From: Cellvibrionales bacterium UBA2034
GTDB lineage: Bacteria; Pseudomonadota; Gammaproteobacteria; Pseudomonadales; UBA7239
NCBI GenBank assembly: GCA_002333095.1
Contig: DDBK01000163.1
Location: 8,168 to 20,782 of the forward strand
Direction: 5' to 3'
DNA: 12,615 bases
In this document: piece after piece, positions 1-7,120 of the stretch
Numbering within the stretch: the stretch's first letter is position 1
Layout: each line of letters starts with the position of its first letter
The notes under the pieces: model-generated
What the model was told of the DNA's origin: nothing
The model's input: the letters and a program-made list of their open reading frames with translations, nothing else
Databases searched by the model: none
Made by a program: the position numbers and the translations under genes

Positions 1-285
1 TTTGCAAAAATGAAACGCGAAGAGGGGATGGACATTATTCCTGCCGCACTGGAAGGTGCGAAGTTGCGTTTGCGGCCGATACTGATGACAGCGTTTGCTT
101 TTATCCTGGGTGTGGTGCCATTGCTAACGGCGAGCGGTGCTGGTGCTGAAGCACGCAAGGTGATGGGCATGACGGTATTTGCCGGTATGTCAGTGGCCAC
201 TGTGCTCGGGATTTGTCTGGTGCCGGTATTGTTTGTGGTTATCGAGAAGCTGGTGTCGCGTAGCAACAGCAAGGGAGATCACTGA
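1..285 (+). CDS. RND (HAE-1) multidrug efflux permease, C-terminal fragment
   Basis: This is the last 94 codons of an inner-membrane proton-driven efflux pump of the AcrB/MexF type; the rest lies left of the window. The frame is open from base 1 (F-A-K-M-K-R) and ends with TGA at 283-285. The fragment holds the family's conserved LRLRPILMTAFAFILGVVPL stretch, followed by the glycine/alanine-rich GAGAEARKVMG segment and a last membrane helix ending in VPVLFVVIE, then a short basic cytoplasmic tail (KLVSRSNSKGDH). These match the final transmembrane helices of HAE-1 permeases. The outer-membrane factor starts 2 nt after its stop, the usual order adaptor-permease-OMF, so the adaptor gene is probably just upstream. 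The substrate cannot be told from this end. I am sure of the family; the subfamily (MexF/BpeF-like rather than AcrB-like) is an impression. Confidence 0.95.
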   Translation, partial: FAKMKREEGMDIIPAALEGAKLRLRPILMTAFAFILGVVPLLTASGAGAEARKVMGMTVFAGMSVATVLGICLVPVLFVVIEKLVSRSNSKGDH

Positions 286-290
286 CGATG
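271..290 (+). promoter_or_regulatory. Shine-Dalgarno and start of the outer-membrane factor gene
   Basis: AAGGGAGA (271-278) lies inside the end of the RND permease gene. Two ATG codons follow back to back at 288 and 291. The purine block is about 10 nt from the first and 13 nt from the second, so 288 is preferred. The permease stop at 283-285 lies between this site and the start, so the two genes are probably translationally coupled. Confidence 0.6.
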
Positions 291-1733
291 ATGCGCCAAC
301 CAGGAAAATTATTGTCGCTCAAGTGTCTGGCAATGGCTGTCACAATAAGCGTTGCCGGTTGCACAGTAGGGCCGGACTACCAACGTCCGACGCTGGATAT
401 TCCCGATCTGTTTCGTGGAGAAAAACCAGATCCAGTATCAACAGTTTCACTGGCCGATACTGCATGGTGGCAAGTATTCAAGGATCCCGTCCTGATACAG
501 CTAATCAATGACGGGCTTGCCAATAATCACGATCTGCGTATTGCGGCTGCGCGTGTTGACCAGTATCGCGCGCTGGCTGGTGTAACGCGTGGTGCCATGT
601 TTCCACAAGTCGGCGCTGGTATCGGCTACAACGCTAACAATGCATCGAAGTTATCGGATCCCGCCAATACCGCATCAGATGATACATTTCGCAATTGGGA
701 TGCGGGTTTACAGATTTCCTGGGAGCTGGATCTGTTTGGCCGTTTGCGCCGCAATGATGAAGCAGCGCTCGCCCGCTGGTTGGCCACTGAAGAAGGGCGA
801 CGCGGTGTCACCGTGACACTGGTTAGTGATATTGCCAGTGCATATTTCAAACTGCGCCAATATGATCTGGAACTGGACATTGCAAAACGCACGTTGGTAG
901 CCAATACAAAGCAAGTTGACCTTTATCGTGAGCGACTGGATGGTGGCAGTTCTAACCGGCTGGAAGTGGATCAGGCTGAGGCCAACCGGGCATTCACCGC
1001 ATCGCGCATCCCGGAATTTGAACGCCGTATTGCCGTACAGGAAAACCGTATCAATTTGTTACTCGGACGTAATCCCGGCCCGGTCAAACGTGGGCAGACA
1101 TTGACCGCGCAATCCATGCCGCCTTTGTTGCCTGTAGGCTTACCATTACAGCTGCTGGATCGTCGTCCGGATATATTGCAAGCAGAACAGGACATGGTGG
1201 CAGCGAATGCCGATGTGGGCGCAGCGAAGGCGTTGTTTTTTCCTTCGATCGGCATCACTGGCACGACAGGCGGTTTGAGCCGTGATTTCAATGACCTGGG
1301 TCGCGGTGATGCGGCTATATGGTCAGCAGGCGGCAATTTGTTGCAACCGCTGTTCAAAGGAGGCGCGATCCGTTTCAACTATGAAGCTGCGCAGGCCCAA
1401 TTCCAGCAAGCGTTGGCGCAATACCAGAAGGCGGTACAAAACAGTTTTCGTGAAACGGCTGATGCCATCGTCGCGATTGAAAAATTTCGTGCAGCACGGG
1501 AAGAAATTGAAAAGATGGTAGTGGCATTGCAGGATGCATCAGATCTGGCGCGCGCGCGGTATGACGGCGGGTTATCCAGTTATCTGGATATCCTGATAGT
1601 GGATCAGCGGCTCTTTGATGCAGAATTGCAGTTGGCAGAGTTGCGTGGTGCTGAATTCACTGCCATGGCAGATTTGTACCGTACGCTTGGCGGCGGATGG
1701 TCAACCCAATTGAAACCGCCTGTTGCAGAATGA
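288..1733 (+). CDS. NodT-family outer-membrane factor lipoprotein of an RND efflux system
   Basis: Outer-membrane channel that would complete the tripartite pump with the RND permease upstream. The 481-residue product has a lipoprotein signal: a basic start, a hydrophobic stretch and lipobox V-A-G-C with Cys25 as lipidation site. The mature start, CTVGPDYQRP, is nearly diagnostic of the OprM/NodT family. Residue 26 is Thr, not Asp, which fits sorting to the outer membrane. Two TolC-type OEP repeats follow, roughly residues 60-250 and 280-470. They contain typical features such as the ISWELDLFGRLRR stretch, the LLDRRPDILQAEQDM segment at the start of the second repeat, and SYLDILIVDQ near the end. 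Length is normal for the family (about 460-500). Its stop overlaps the antiporter start (ATGA). It could equally serve other envelope transporters, since OMFs are often shared. Confidence 0.95.
   Translation: MMRQPGKLLSLKCLAMAVTISVAGCTVGPDYQRPTLDIPDLFRGEKPDPVSTVSLADTAWWQVFKDPVLIQLINDGLANNHDLRIAAARVDQYRALAGVTRGAMFPQVGAGIGYNANNASKLSDPANTASDDTFRNWDAGLQISWELDLFGRLRRNDEAALARWLATEEGRRGVTVTLVSDIASAYFKLRQYDLELDIAKRTLVANTKQVDLYRERLDGGSSNRLEVDQAEANRAFTASRIPEFERRIAVQENRINLLLGRNPGPVKRGQTLTAQSMPPLLPVGLPLQLLDRRPDILQAEQDMVAANADVGAAKALFFPSIGITGTTGGLSRDFNDLGRGDAAIWSAGGNLLQPLFKGGAIRFNYEAAQAQFQQALAQYQKAVQNSFRETADAIVAIEKFRAAREEIEKMVVALQDASDLARARYDGGLSSYLDILIVDQRLFDAELQLAELRGAEFTAMADLYRTLGGGWSTQLKPPVAE
1730..1733 (+). 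other. ATGA stop/start overlap, outer-membrane factor to antiporter
   Basis: The ATG of the antiporter (1730-1732) overlaps the TGA of the outer-membrane factor (1731-1733). The antiporter frame also has an ATG at 1697, deep inside the preceding gene, but it would add 11 residues (MVNPIETACCR) before the first membrane helix and is not needed. The overlap points to termination-reinitiation coupling. Confidence 0.7.
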
Positions 1734-2944
1734 TTTACCAGAACCTGACATTGATCGCTGGTTTCCTGCTGCTGTACAGCATTTTTGCCGGCCGGTTTGA
1801 GTCACGTCTTGTTAACGGTCCATTGATGTTTCTTTCCGTTGGTGTGCTATTGGGGCCTGCGGTACTGGATGTATTGCATTTGTCGGTCGATGGTCCTGGT
1901 TTGCGCTTGCTGGCTGAATTGACATTGGCGATTGTGCTGTTTACGGATGCAGCGAAAGCCAATATGGCTGTGCTGCGTGCCAACAACGGGTTGCCACTGC
2001 GTTTGCTGCTCATAGGCTTACCGTTGTGCCTGTTATCGGGCTGGGTATTCGCCCTGCTACTGTTTGGCGATATGCCCTGGCTGGAAGCCGCTATTCTTGC
2101 CACTATGCTGGCGCCCACCGATGCAGCACTGGGCAAAGCTGTTGTCAGCAACCCCGTTATTCCTGCATCGATTCGCGAGAGCCTGAATGTAGAAAGTGGC
2201 CTCAATGACGGCATCTGTGTGCCCGTATTGTTTCTGCTGCTGGCGCTTCTGGTGCCAGAAGAATTGCATCAGGGGACATTGGCGCTGGCCCTGACTTTGA
2301 TCGCTGAAGAAATCGGTATAGGGCTGTTGGCTGGCGTGTGCCTTGCACTTACAACTGCTGTGTTGGTACGTTTTGCCATTCGCCATGAATGGAATTTGCC
2401 ATTGTGGAAACCGTTGATTATGCCGGGCCTGGCTGTGCTCAGTTTTTCGCTGGCGCAATGGATTGGCGGCAGCGGATTTATCGCGGCATTTGTGTGTGGC
2501 CTGGTCTCGGGACACCTGCTGGGAAAACACAAACACGCTTACCTGCAAAGCAATGAAAATTACGGCGATCTTTTATCCGTGATGGTCTGGCTGGTATTTG
2601 GTGCGGTGGTTATTGCAAAAGCATGGCCTTACTTCACGTGGCAGTCATGGGCATATGCAATCGCCAGTCTCACCTTCCTGCGCATGATTCCTGTCTGGAT
2701 CAGCCTTATCGGTTCTGGCATGCCGATCGAGACACGTCTGTTTATTGGCTGGTTCGGGCCTCGCGGGCTTGCCAGTATTGTGTTTGTTGTGATTGTTTTG
2801 CAGCATACGCTGATAGTCAGGGAGCAGCTTGCTGCAACGGTGATCTGCACTATTCTGCTGAGTGTTGTCCTGCACGGTATGACTGCCAATCCATGGGCCA
2901 GACGTTTCAGCTTGGGTGAAACGAATCCGGAGAGTATACGGTGA
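1730..2944 (+). CDS. CPA1-family (NhaP-type) cation:proton antiporter
   Basis: Inner-membrane antiporter expected to exchange Na+ and/or K+ for H+. The 404-residue protein is strongly hydrophobic throughout, with about 11-13 membrane segments. It has the CPA1 core signatures: LFTDA near residues 70-74, LAPTDAALG at 127-135, and ESGLNDG at 155-161. The Asn159-Asp160 pair marks the electroneutral CPA1 type; CPA2 antiporters such as NhaA have Asp-Asp. A later conserved segment, GWFGPRGLASIVF, is also a family hallmark. There is no long cytoplasmic tail and no TrkA-N/RCK regulatory domain, so this is a minimal antiporter. It is joined to its neighbours by a 4-nt overlap at each end. Its place between an RND/OMF pair and a LetA homologue suggests co-regulation with envelope transport. 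The ion used cannot be read from sequence. Confidence 0.92.
   Translation: MIYQNLTLIAGFLLLYSIFAGRFESRLVNGPLMFLSVGVLLGPAVLDVLHLSVDGPGLRLLAELTLAIVLFTDAAKANMAVLRANNGLPLRLLLIGLPLCLLSGWVFALLLFGDMPWLEAAILATMLAPTDAALGKAVVSNPVIPASIRESLNVESGLNDGICVPVLFLLLALLVPEELHQGTLALALTLIAEEIGIGLLAGVCLALTTAVLVRFAIRHEWNLPLWKPLIMPGLAVLSFSLAQWIGGSGFIAAFVCGLVSGHLLGKHKHAYLQSNENYGDLLSVMVWLVFGAVVIAKAWPYFTWQSWAYAIASLTFLRMIPVWISLIGSGMPIETRLFIGWFGPRGLASIVFVVIVLQHTLIVREQLAATVICTILLSVVLHGMTANPWARRFSLGETNPESIR
2941..2944 (+). other. GTGA stop/start overlap, antiporter to LetA-like gene
   Basis: A GTG start (2941-2943) overlaps the antiporter TGA (2942-2944). No ATG occurs early in this frame: the next Met codon lies inside the first membrane helix, beyond the zinc-ribbon cysteines. 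The GTG is therefore the best start and implies translational coupling. Confidence 0.65.
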
Positions 2945-3579
2945 ACAGTTTTTTGCCATCAAACACGGTGACTGCCGCCAGTCTGGGTTTTGGTTTGTGC
3001 AAGGCCTGCCACTTGTTGCAACCGTGCCCTGCGTTGCATGGTGTGCATTGCAGGCGGTGTGGTGCAGCCGTGCATATTCGCAAACCCTATAGTCTGGCTA
3101 TCAGCTGGTTTTTCCTTGTGCTGGCTATGCTGTTGCTGATTCCGGCCAACATGTTGCCGATGATGAACATCCTGTTGTTCAACCGGGGTGAGCCGTCAAC
3201 GATTATCGGTGGTGTGGCGTTGCTGGTGCATCACGGTATCTATGCGATTGCAGCGGTGGTGTTTATCGCCAGTTTTGTGGTGCCGCTTGGTAAAATTGCC
3301 TGCATCATTATCCTGCTGCTGTCTGTGCAGTTTCGCTGGAAGATGAGTACGCGTCGGCGCACGGTCATGTTTCGTATTGTCGAGTTTCTCGGGCGCTGGT
3401 CCATGCTGGATGTGTTTGTGGTAACGGTGATGGTAGGGCTGGTGCGCCTCGGGCAAACAGCGTCCGTTGAGCCGGGCATGGGCATCGTTGCCTTTGGCGC
3501 TGCCGTTATTTTAACGATGCTGTCCTCGATGAGTTTTGATCCACGGCTCATCTGGGATGTGGCTGACCAGGATGCCTGA
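2941..3579 (+). CDS. Single-domain LetA/PqiA-family (paraquat-inducible protein A) membrane protein
   Basis: Inner-membrane partner of an MCE-protein lipid transport system. The 212-residue product starts with a zinc-ribbon-like CxxC-x13-CxxC (Cys20, Cys23, Cys37, Cys40, plus an extra Cys29). About four membrane helices follow. Family motifs are IPANMLPMM (67-75), GRWSMLDVFVV in the middle, and FDPRLIWD (199-206) at the end. E. coli LetA and PqiA are about 420 residues and contain this unit twice in tandem; here there is one complete unit and no second copy in the window. The seven-MCE LetB homologue is 850 nt downstream, so LetA is the more likely counterpart than PqiA. It is also coupled to the antiporter upstream. 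It may work as a homodimer, or the second half may be encoded elsewhere; that is inference. Confidence 0.92.
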   Translation: MNSFLPSNTVTAASLGFGLCKACHLLQPCPALHGVHCRRCGAAVHIRKPYSLAISWFFLVLAMLLLIPANMLPMMNILLFNRGEPSTIIGGVALLVHHGIYAIAAVVFIASFVVPLGKIACIIILLLSVQFRWKMSTRRRTVMFRIVEFLGRWSMLDVFVVTVMVGLVRLGQTASVEPGMGIVAFGAAVILTMLSSMSFDPRLIWDVADQDA

Positions 3580-3645
3580 GCCAGAAATATCAAGCTTTTC
3601 CAATGCGTATCGGTAGAATGCCACCTACGATCCATTTCACTCACC

Positions 3646-3660
3646 AGGAAAATGTTAATG
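3646..3660 (+). promoter_or_regulatory. Shine-Dalgarno that decides the DUF3313 lipoprotein start
   Basis: AGGAA at 3646-3650 lies only 1 nt before an ATG at 3652 but 7 nt before a second in-frame ATG at 3658. The second is therefore the likely start, and it also gives a cleaner lipoprotein signal beginning M-K-P. Confidence 0.6.
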
Positions 3661-4401
3661 AAGCCATTGATCGCCTTACTGTGTGCCGCCAGCATGATGA
3701 TAGCCTTGGGTGGCTGTGCCGCTATCGATAAAATGCTTGGCAAAGACAGCGACACAGATGTGCAGGCAACTGCTGTAAAAGAGACAGCAAAAAAACCGGA
3801 TGCGACCAAACCGCCGCCATACTCAGGTTATTTTGCAAAATACGACGATATGAAAGAAACCCGCACGCCAACGGGCGGTACTAGCCTGCGTTGGATCAGC
3901 CCGGATCTGAAGAAAGGGAAATACCACTCCATCATTATCGATCCAGTAGGGTTTTATCCAAGACCGCCATTGCTGGCAAAAGTGTCCAAGGGTCGTATGC
4001 TGGAAGTGGTGCAATATCTGGCGAAGCAGGCAAAACAGGAAGTAGGCCGTGAATTGAAAATTGTGGAGCAGCCTGGACCGGGTGTCTTGCGTTGGGATGC
4101 CGCCATCACCGGTGTAAAAGGCACCAGTGACAGTGCTTCGGCCACAAAAAATTTACCCGTGGCGATGATTTTTACCGATGCATCACCAGCCACTATTCCA
4201 CCTGAGCACGGTTTTATTGTGTATCTGGAGTCACGCCTGCTGGATAGCCAGAGCAAGAAAGTGATGGCCAAGTCTGTTCGCTCAGGCATGGGCGGCATGG
4301 TGGCTGATCCAAAGACCAGGGTGACCGTTGAAGAGATGAAACCCGTGCTGAATAACTGGGTGCAGGATGCCTGTATTTTTGTTCGTGAATACATCAAATA
4401 A
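3658..4401 (+). CDS. DUF3313-type lipoprotein, encoded between letA-like and letB
   Basis: Predicted outer-membrane lipoprotein of unknown function, 247 residues. The signal is short (M-K-P, a hydrophobic core, then L-G-G-C) with Cys20 as lipidation site. Residues after Cys are Ala-Ala, with no Asp retention signal, so Lol transport to the outer membrane is expected. A Lys/Pro/Thr-rich linker (about 35-52) leads to a globular domain. That domain begins YSGYFAKYDDMKE, then LRWISPDLKKGKYHSIIIDP, the pattern I associate with DUF3313 proteins. Near the end, MVADPKTRVTVEEMKPVLNNWVQD fits the same family. The family call rests on pattern memory, not on a search. It lies 78 nt after the LetA-like gene and 27 nt before letB, in the same direction, so a role as outer-membrane partner of the MCE tunnel is plausible but unproven. 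Confidence 0.8.
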   Translation: MKPLIALLCAASMMIALGGCAAIDKMLGKDSDTDVQATAVKETAKKPDATKPPPYSGYFAKYDDMKETRTPTGGTSLRWISPDLKKGKYHSIIIDPVGFYPRPPLLAKVSKGRMLEVVQYLAKQAKQEVGRELKIVEQPGPGVLRWDAAITGVKGTSDSASATKNLPVAMIFTDASPATIPPEHGFIVYLESRLLDSQSKKVMAKSVRSGMGGMVADPKTRVTVEEMKPVLNNWVQDACIFVREYIK

Positions 4402-4428
4402 ATTTAATTGCTGCGATGGTGGCTCGCC

Positions 4429-7083
4429 ATGAATGATATTCCCGTGTCTCGCCCGACAGTGTCACAGAAACGGCACATTGCCCCCATCTGGGTGCTGCCA
4501 TTTATCGCTTTGCTGGTCGGGGTATGGCTGGTGTGGCGCAGCCTGTTGGACATGGGGCCGGAAATCACTATCGAGTTCGAGAGCGCGGAAGGCATTGTGC
4601 CGAACCAGACGCAGGTGCAGTACAAAGGCATGGTGCTGGGCGTTGTAAAAAGCACGAGAGGCAAGGACGATCTTTCTGGTGTGATTGTCACCGTGCAGAT
4701 CGATAAACGGATATACAACCGGTTTGAAGGCATCCCCAAGGAAACCGAGTTCTGGCTTGTGCAGCCGCAGGTAACCCTGGGAGGCATAACCGGTTTAAAC
4801 ACACTGCTGTCTGGTAACTATATCGGCGTCCAGTTACCCGGCAAAAAAATGAGTGGTGAATATGCCGAGCACTTTGTGGCGCTTGATACGCCTCCCCCAT
4901 TGCCGATGTATGTGCCGGGCTTGCATATCACATTCAAGACAGACCGCCTCGGTTCTGTGGGTGTGGGAACGCAGATCTCGTATCGCCAGATCAAGGTGGG
5001 AACTGTGCAATCTGCGGCAATGGCAGAAGATGGCAGTGGCGTTGTCATCGGTGTGCATATCCTGCCGGAATATGCGCATCTGGTTCGCAAGAATACGCGG
5101 TTCTGGAATGCCAGTGGCGTCCGGCTGGAAGCCGGTCTCGGTGGGATAAAGCTGGAGACGGATTCGCTGGCGAGCCTGATGGTAGGCGGTGTCAGTATGG
5201 GTGAGCCTGATACATCGGCACCAGCGAGCGAAAACAGCGACACTTTTTATCTGTATGAAGATTTTGAAGCAGCTGAAACCAGTGTATTTGTAAACGTCCG
5301 GTTTCCTTCTGCAGATGGCCTGACCAAAGGCATCACCAAGGTGTTGTACAAGAATATTGCCGTCGGCAAGTTGCGCGATGTCTGGTATGACAAGACACAG
5401 GATGCTGTTTATGGGCGTTTCGGTATTGATCCACGCTTTGAATCATTCATCACCGACAAGACGCGCTTCTGGTTGGTAAAACCGGAACTGTCAGCGGCAG
5501 GAATTACCGGGCTGGATGCGCTGGTATCCGGAAGTTACCTGGCTTTTGCAGCGAATGATCAGGGCAACACGGTTCACGACCACAATTTTGTGGCGGCCAA
5601 CGGCCCGGATCCACTGGACTACAGTGCGCCGGGCTTGCACCTGAAATTGACATCCCCCACCGCTGCAGTCCCGATTGGTGCGCCTGTCTACTTTAATGAT
5701 TTTGTTGTTGGCACGGTGGAAAACCGGTTGCTGGAAAAAAATGGTATCGCCACCCATATATTGATTAGACCGGAATATCGCCATCTGGTGAACGACAGCA
5801 GCCGTTTCTGGAATGTCAGTGGATTGCGTGTTGATGCAAGCCTGCGTAAAGGTATCCAGATGCAAAGCGCGCCCCTGACTGCGCTGATAGCAGGCGGAAT
5901 CGCTTTTGATTCACCAGCCATCAAAGGAAAAAAAGAATTGCACGATGGTGACGTATTTGCACTGCAGGCCAGCGAAAGTATTGCGAAAACTGTTGAGTCC
6001 CGTGGTTTGCCTGGCACTTACCTGACGTTGGAAGCGCCGGAAGCGGGTGGAATTCAGGTGGGTGCGCCTGTTTTGCATAAAGATTTGCAAGTGGGCAGCG
6101 TGCAGGAATTGAGTTATAGCGATAACGGAAAACTGGTGCAGATCCTTGTCAATATTGAAGAAGGGCATAGTCAATTACTCGATGCTTCCACACGTTTCTG
6201 GCGCAGCGGTGCGGTGGATATCAAAGTAGGTGGTGGCGGCGTCAACATGCGAGTTGGTTCGCTGGCGCAAATGGTGGATGGCGGGATTGCCTTTGACAGT
6301 TTTGCAGACAAAAACCAGCAGGCAGGCAAGACCGCTGTACGCAGGGGTGATCGCTTTCTGTTGTTCAGCAGCAAAGATGAAGCCAGTAACGCAGGTGTAA
6401 CAGTACGACTGCTGTTAGCCAATGCGGAAGCCTTGAGTACCGGCAGTGAGATTCGTTATCGCGGCTTGCCGCTGGGTGAAATTACGCGCTTGCAATTGAG
6501 TGAAGACCTGAAAAGTGTGAATGCTGAAGCAGCACTTAAAAATGATGCGCTGCCGTTACTGAATAGTGGCAGCCGTTTCTGGAAAGTGACGCCTGCATTG
6601 GGGTTGGCACGCACAGCACATCTGGATACGTTGCTGGGCAGTTATCTGGAACTGCGTCCAGGCAAGGGCAACCCGGTGCGCGAGTTTACGGTCACCGAAC
6701 AGGAGCCGGTTGTCACTGCACGCGATACTGGCCTGAATGTATTGTTAACCACGCCGCAACTCGGTTCATTGAAAACGGGCGATCCGGTTTTGTATCGCCA
6801 GGTGAAAGTGGGCGAAGTGTTGGGTAGCGAATTGTCCGCAGATGGCAAAGCCGTGCAGGTGTATATCAACATCTGGCCACAGCACGTGCAGCTGGTGCGC
6901 GATAACAGCCATTTCTGGAATGCCAGCGGTATACAGGTGGAAGCCGGATTATTTTCCGGTGTGGATATCAATACAGAAAGTGTTGAAAGCATCCTGTCTG
7001 GCGGTGTTGCATTCAGTACACCAGACAATGCGGGTGACCCTGCAAAAGAAGGGCAGCATTTCAAGTTGGCAGATAATCCATAG
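4429..7083 (+). CDS. letB: LetB (YebT)-like protein with seven MCE domains
   Basis: Periplasm-spanning lipid transport protein; E. coli LetB (about 880 residues) forms a stacked hexameric tunnel. With the ATG at 4429 the product is 884 residues. A basic cytoplasmic start (QKRHIAP) is followed by one membrane helix (about 17-36) and seven MCE domains starting near residues 46, 165, 285, 403, 530, 657 and 769. Each has the V-G-x-V/L strand and an FW motif: TEFWLV, TRFWNA, TRFWLV, SRFWNV, TRFWRS, SRFWKV, SHFWNA. Domains 1, 3 and 6 end in a GLDxLxSGxYL-like form, the others in a LxxLxxGGVxF form. An upstream in-frame TTG at 4408 would add seven residues (MLRWWLA) but has no Shine-Dalgarno; GGTGG at 4418-4422 suits 4429. 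Seven domains distinguish it from PqiB (three) and MlaD (one). The predicted inner-membrane partner is the LetA-like protein. Confidence 0.95.
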   Translation: MNDIPVSRPTVSQKRHIAPIWVLPFIALLVGVWLVWRSLLDMGPEITIEFESAEGIVPNQTQVQYKGMVLGVVKSTRGKDDLSGVIVTVQIDKRIYNRFEGIPKETEFWLVQPQVTLGGITGLNTLLSGNYIGVQLPGKKMSGEYAEHFVALDTPPPLPMYVPGLHITFKTDRLGSVGVGTQISYRQIKVGTVQSAAMAEDGSGVVIGVHILPEYAHLVRKNTRFWNASGVRLEAGLGGIKLETDSLASLMVGGVSMGEPDTSAPASENSDTFYLYEDFEAAETSVFVNVRFPSADGLTKGITKVLYKNIAVGKLRDVWYDKTQDAVYGRFGIDPRFESFITDKTRFWLVKPELSAAGITGLDALVSGSYLAFAANDQGNTVHDHNFVAANGPDPLDYSAPGLHLKLTSPTAAVPIGAPVYFNDFVVGTVENRLLEKNGIATHILIRPEYRHLVNDSSRFWNVSGLRVDASLRKGIQMQSAPLTALIAGGIAFDSPAIKGKKELHDGDVFALQASESIAKTVESRGLPGTYLTLEAPEAGGIQVGAPVLHKDLQVGSVQELSYSDNGKLVQILVNIEEGHSQLLDASTRFWRSGAVDIKVGGGGVNMRVGSLAQMVDGGIAFDSFADKNQQAGKTAVRRGDRFLLFSSKDEASNAGVTVRLLLANAEALSTGSEIRYRGLPLGEITRLQLSEDLKSVNAEAALKNDALPLLNSGSRFWKVTPALGLARTAHLDTLLGSYLELRPGKGNPVREFTVTEQEPVVTARDTGLNVLLTTPQLGSLKTGDPVLYRQVKVGEVLGSELSADGKAVQVYINIWPQHVQLVRDNSHFWNASGIQVEAGLFSGVDINTESVESILSGGVAFSTPDNAGDPAKEGQHFKLADNP

Positions 7084-7102
7084 CAGCAGTATTTCAATCC
7101 AG

Positions 7103-7120
7103 TGGAAAAGGATTTCCATG
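7103..7120 (+). promoter_or_regulatory. comF ribosome binding site in a small hairpin loop
   Basis: AAGGA (7108-7112) lies 5 nt before the comF ATG at 7118 and fixes the start; the frame is also open far upstream inside letB. TGGAAA (7103-7108) and TTTCCA (7113-7118) are perfect inverted repeats around the loop AGGA. The core of the Shine-Dalgarno would sit in a tetraloop and the A of the start codon in the stem. The site is seen directly; any effect on translation is inference. Confidence 0.5.

Noticed and set aside
2057..2548. Minus-strand open frame of 163 codons opposite the antiporter
   Set aside because: The Gln/His-rich composition is typical of the reverse strand of a hydrophobic membrane-protein gene, and the sense gene has clear family motifs.
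3591..3619. Possible promoter with TAGAAT (3614-3619) ahead of the DUF3313 lipoprotein gene
   Set aside because: The -10-like box is fair, but no -35 match is found at 16-18 bp spacing, and only an imperfect inverted repeat surrounds it. A start here would explain the 78-nt gap, but the evidence is too weak to list.
3240..3809. Minus-strand open frame of 189 codons across the LetA-like gene, the gap and the DUF3313 gene
   Set aside because: It lies opposite two well-supported genes, its product is low-complexity in Ser/Thr/Ile and matches no family, and it has no upstream ribosome site that I can see.
6842..7117. N-terminal extension of ComF overlapping the end of letB
   Set aside because: The frame is open, but the extra residues do not resemble ComF. 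The ATG at 7118 has a well-spaced Shine-Dalgarno, and the expected cysteine cluster begins 18 residues later.
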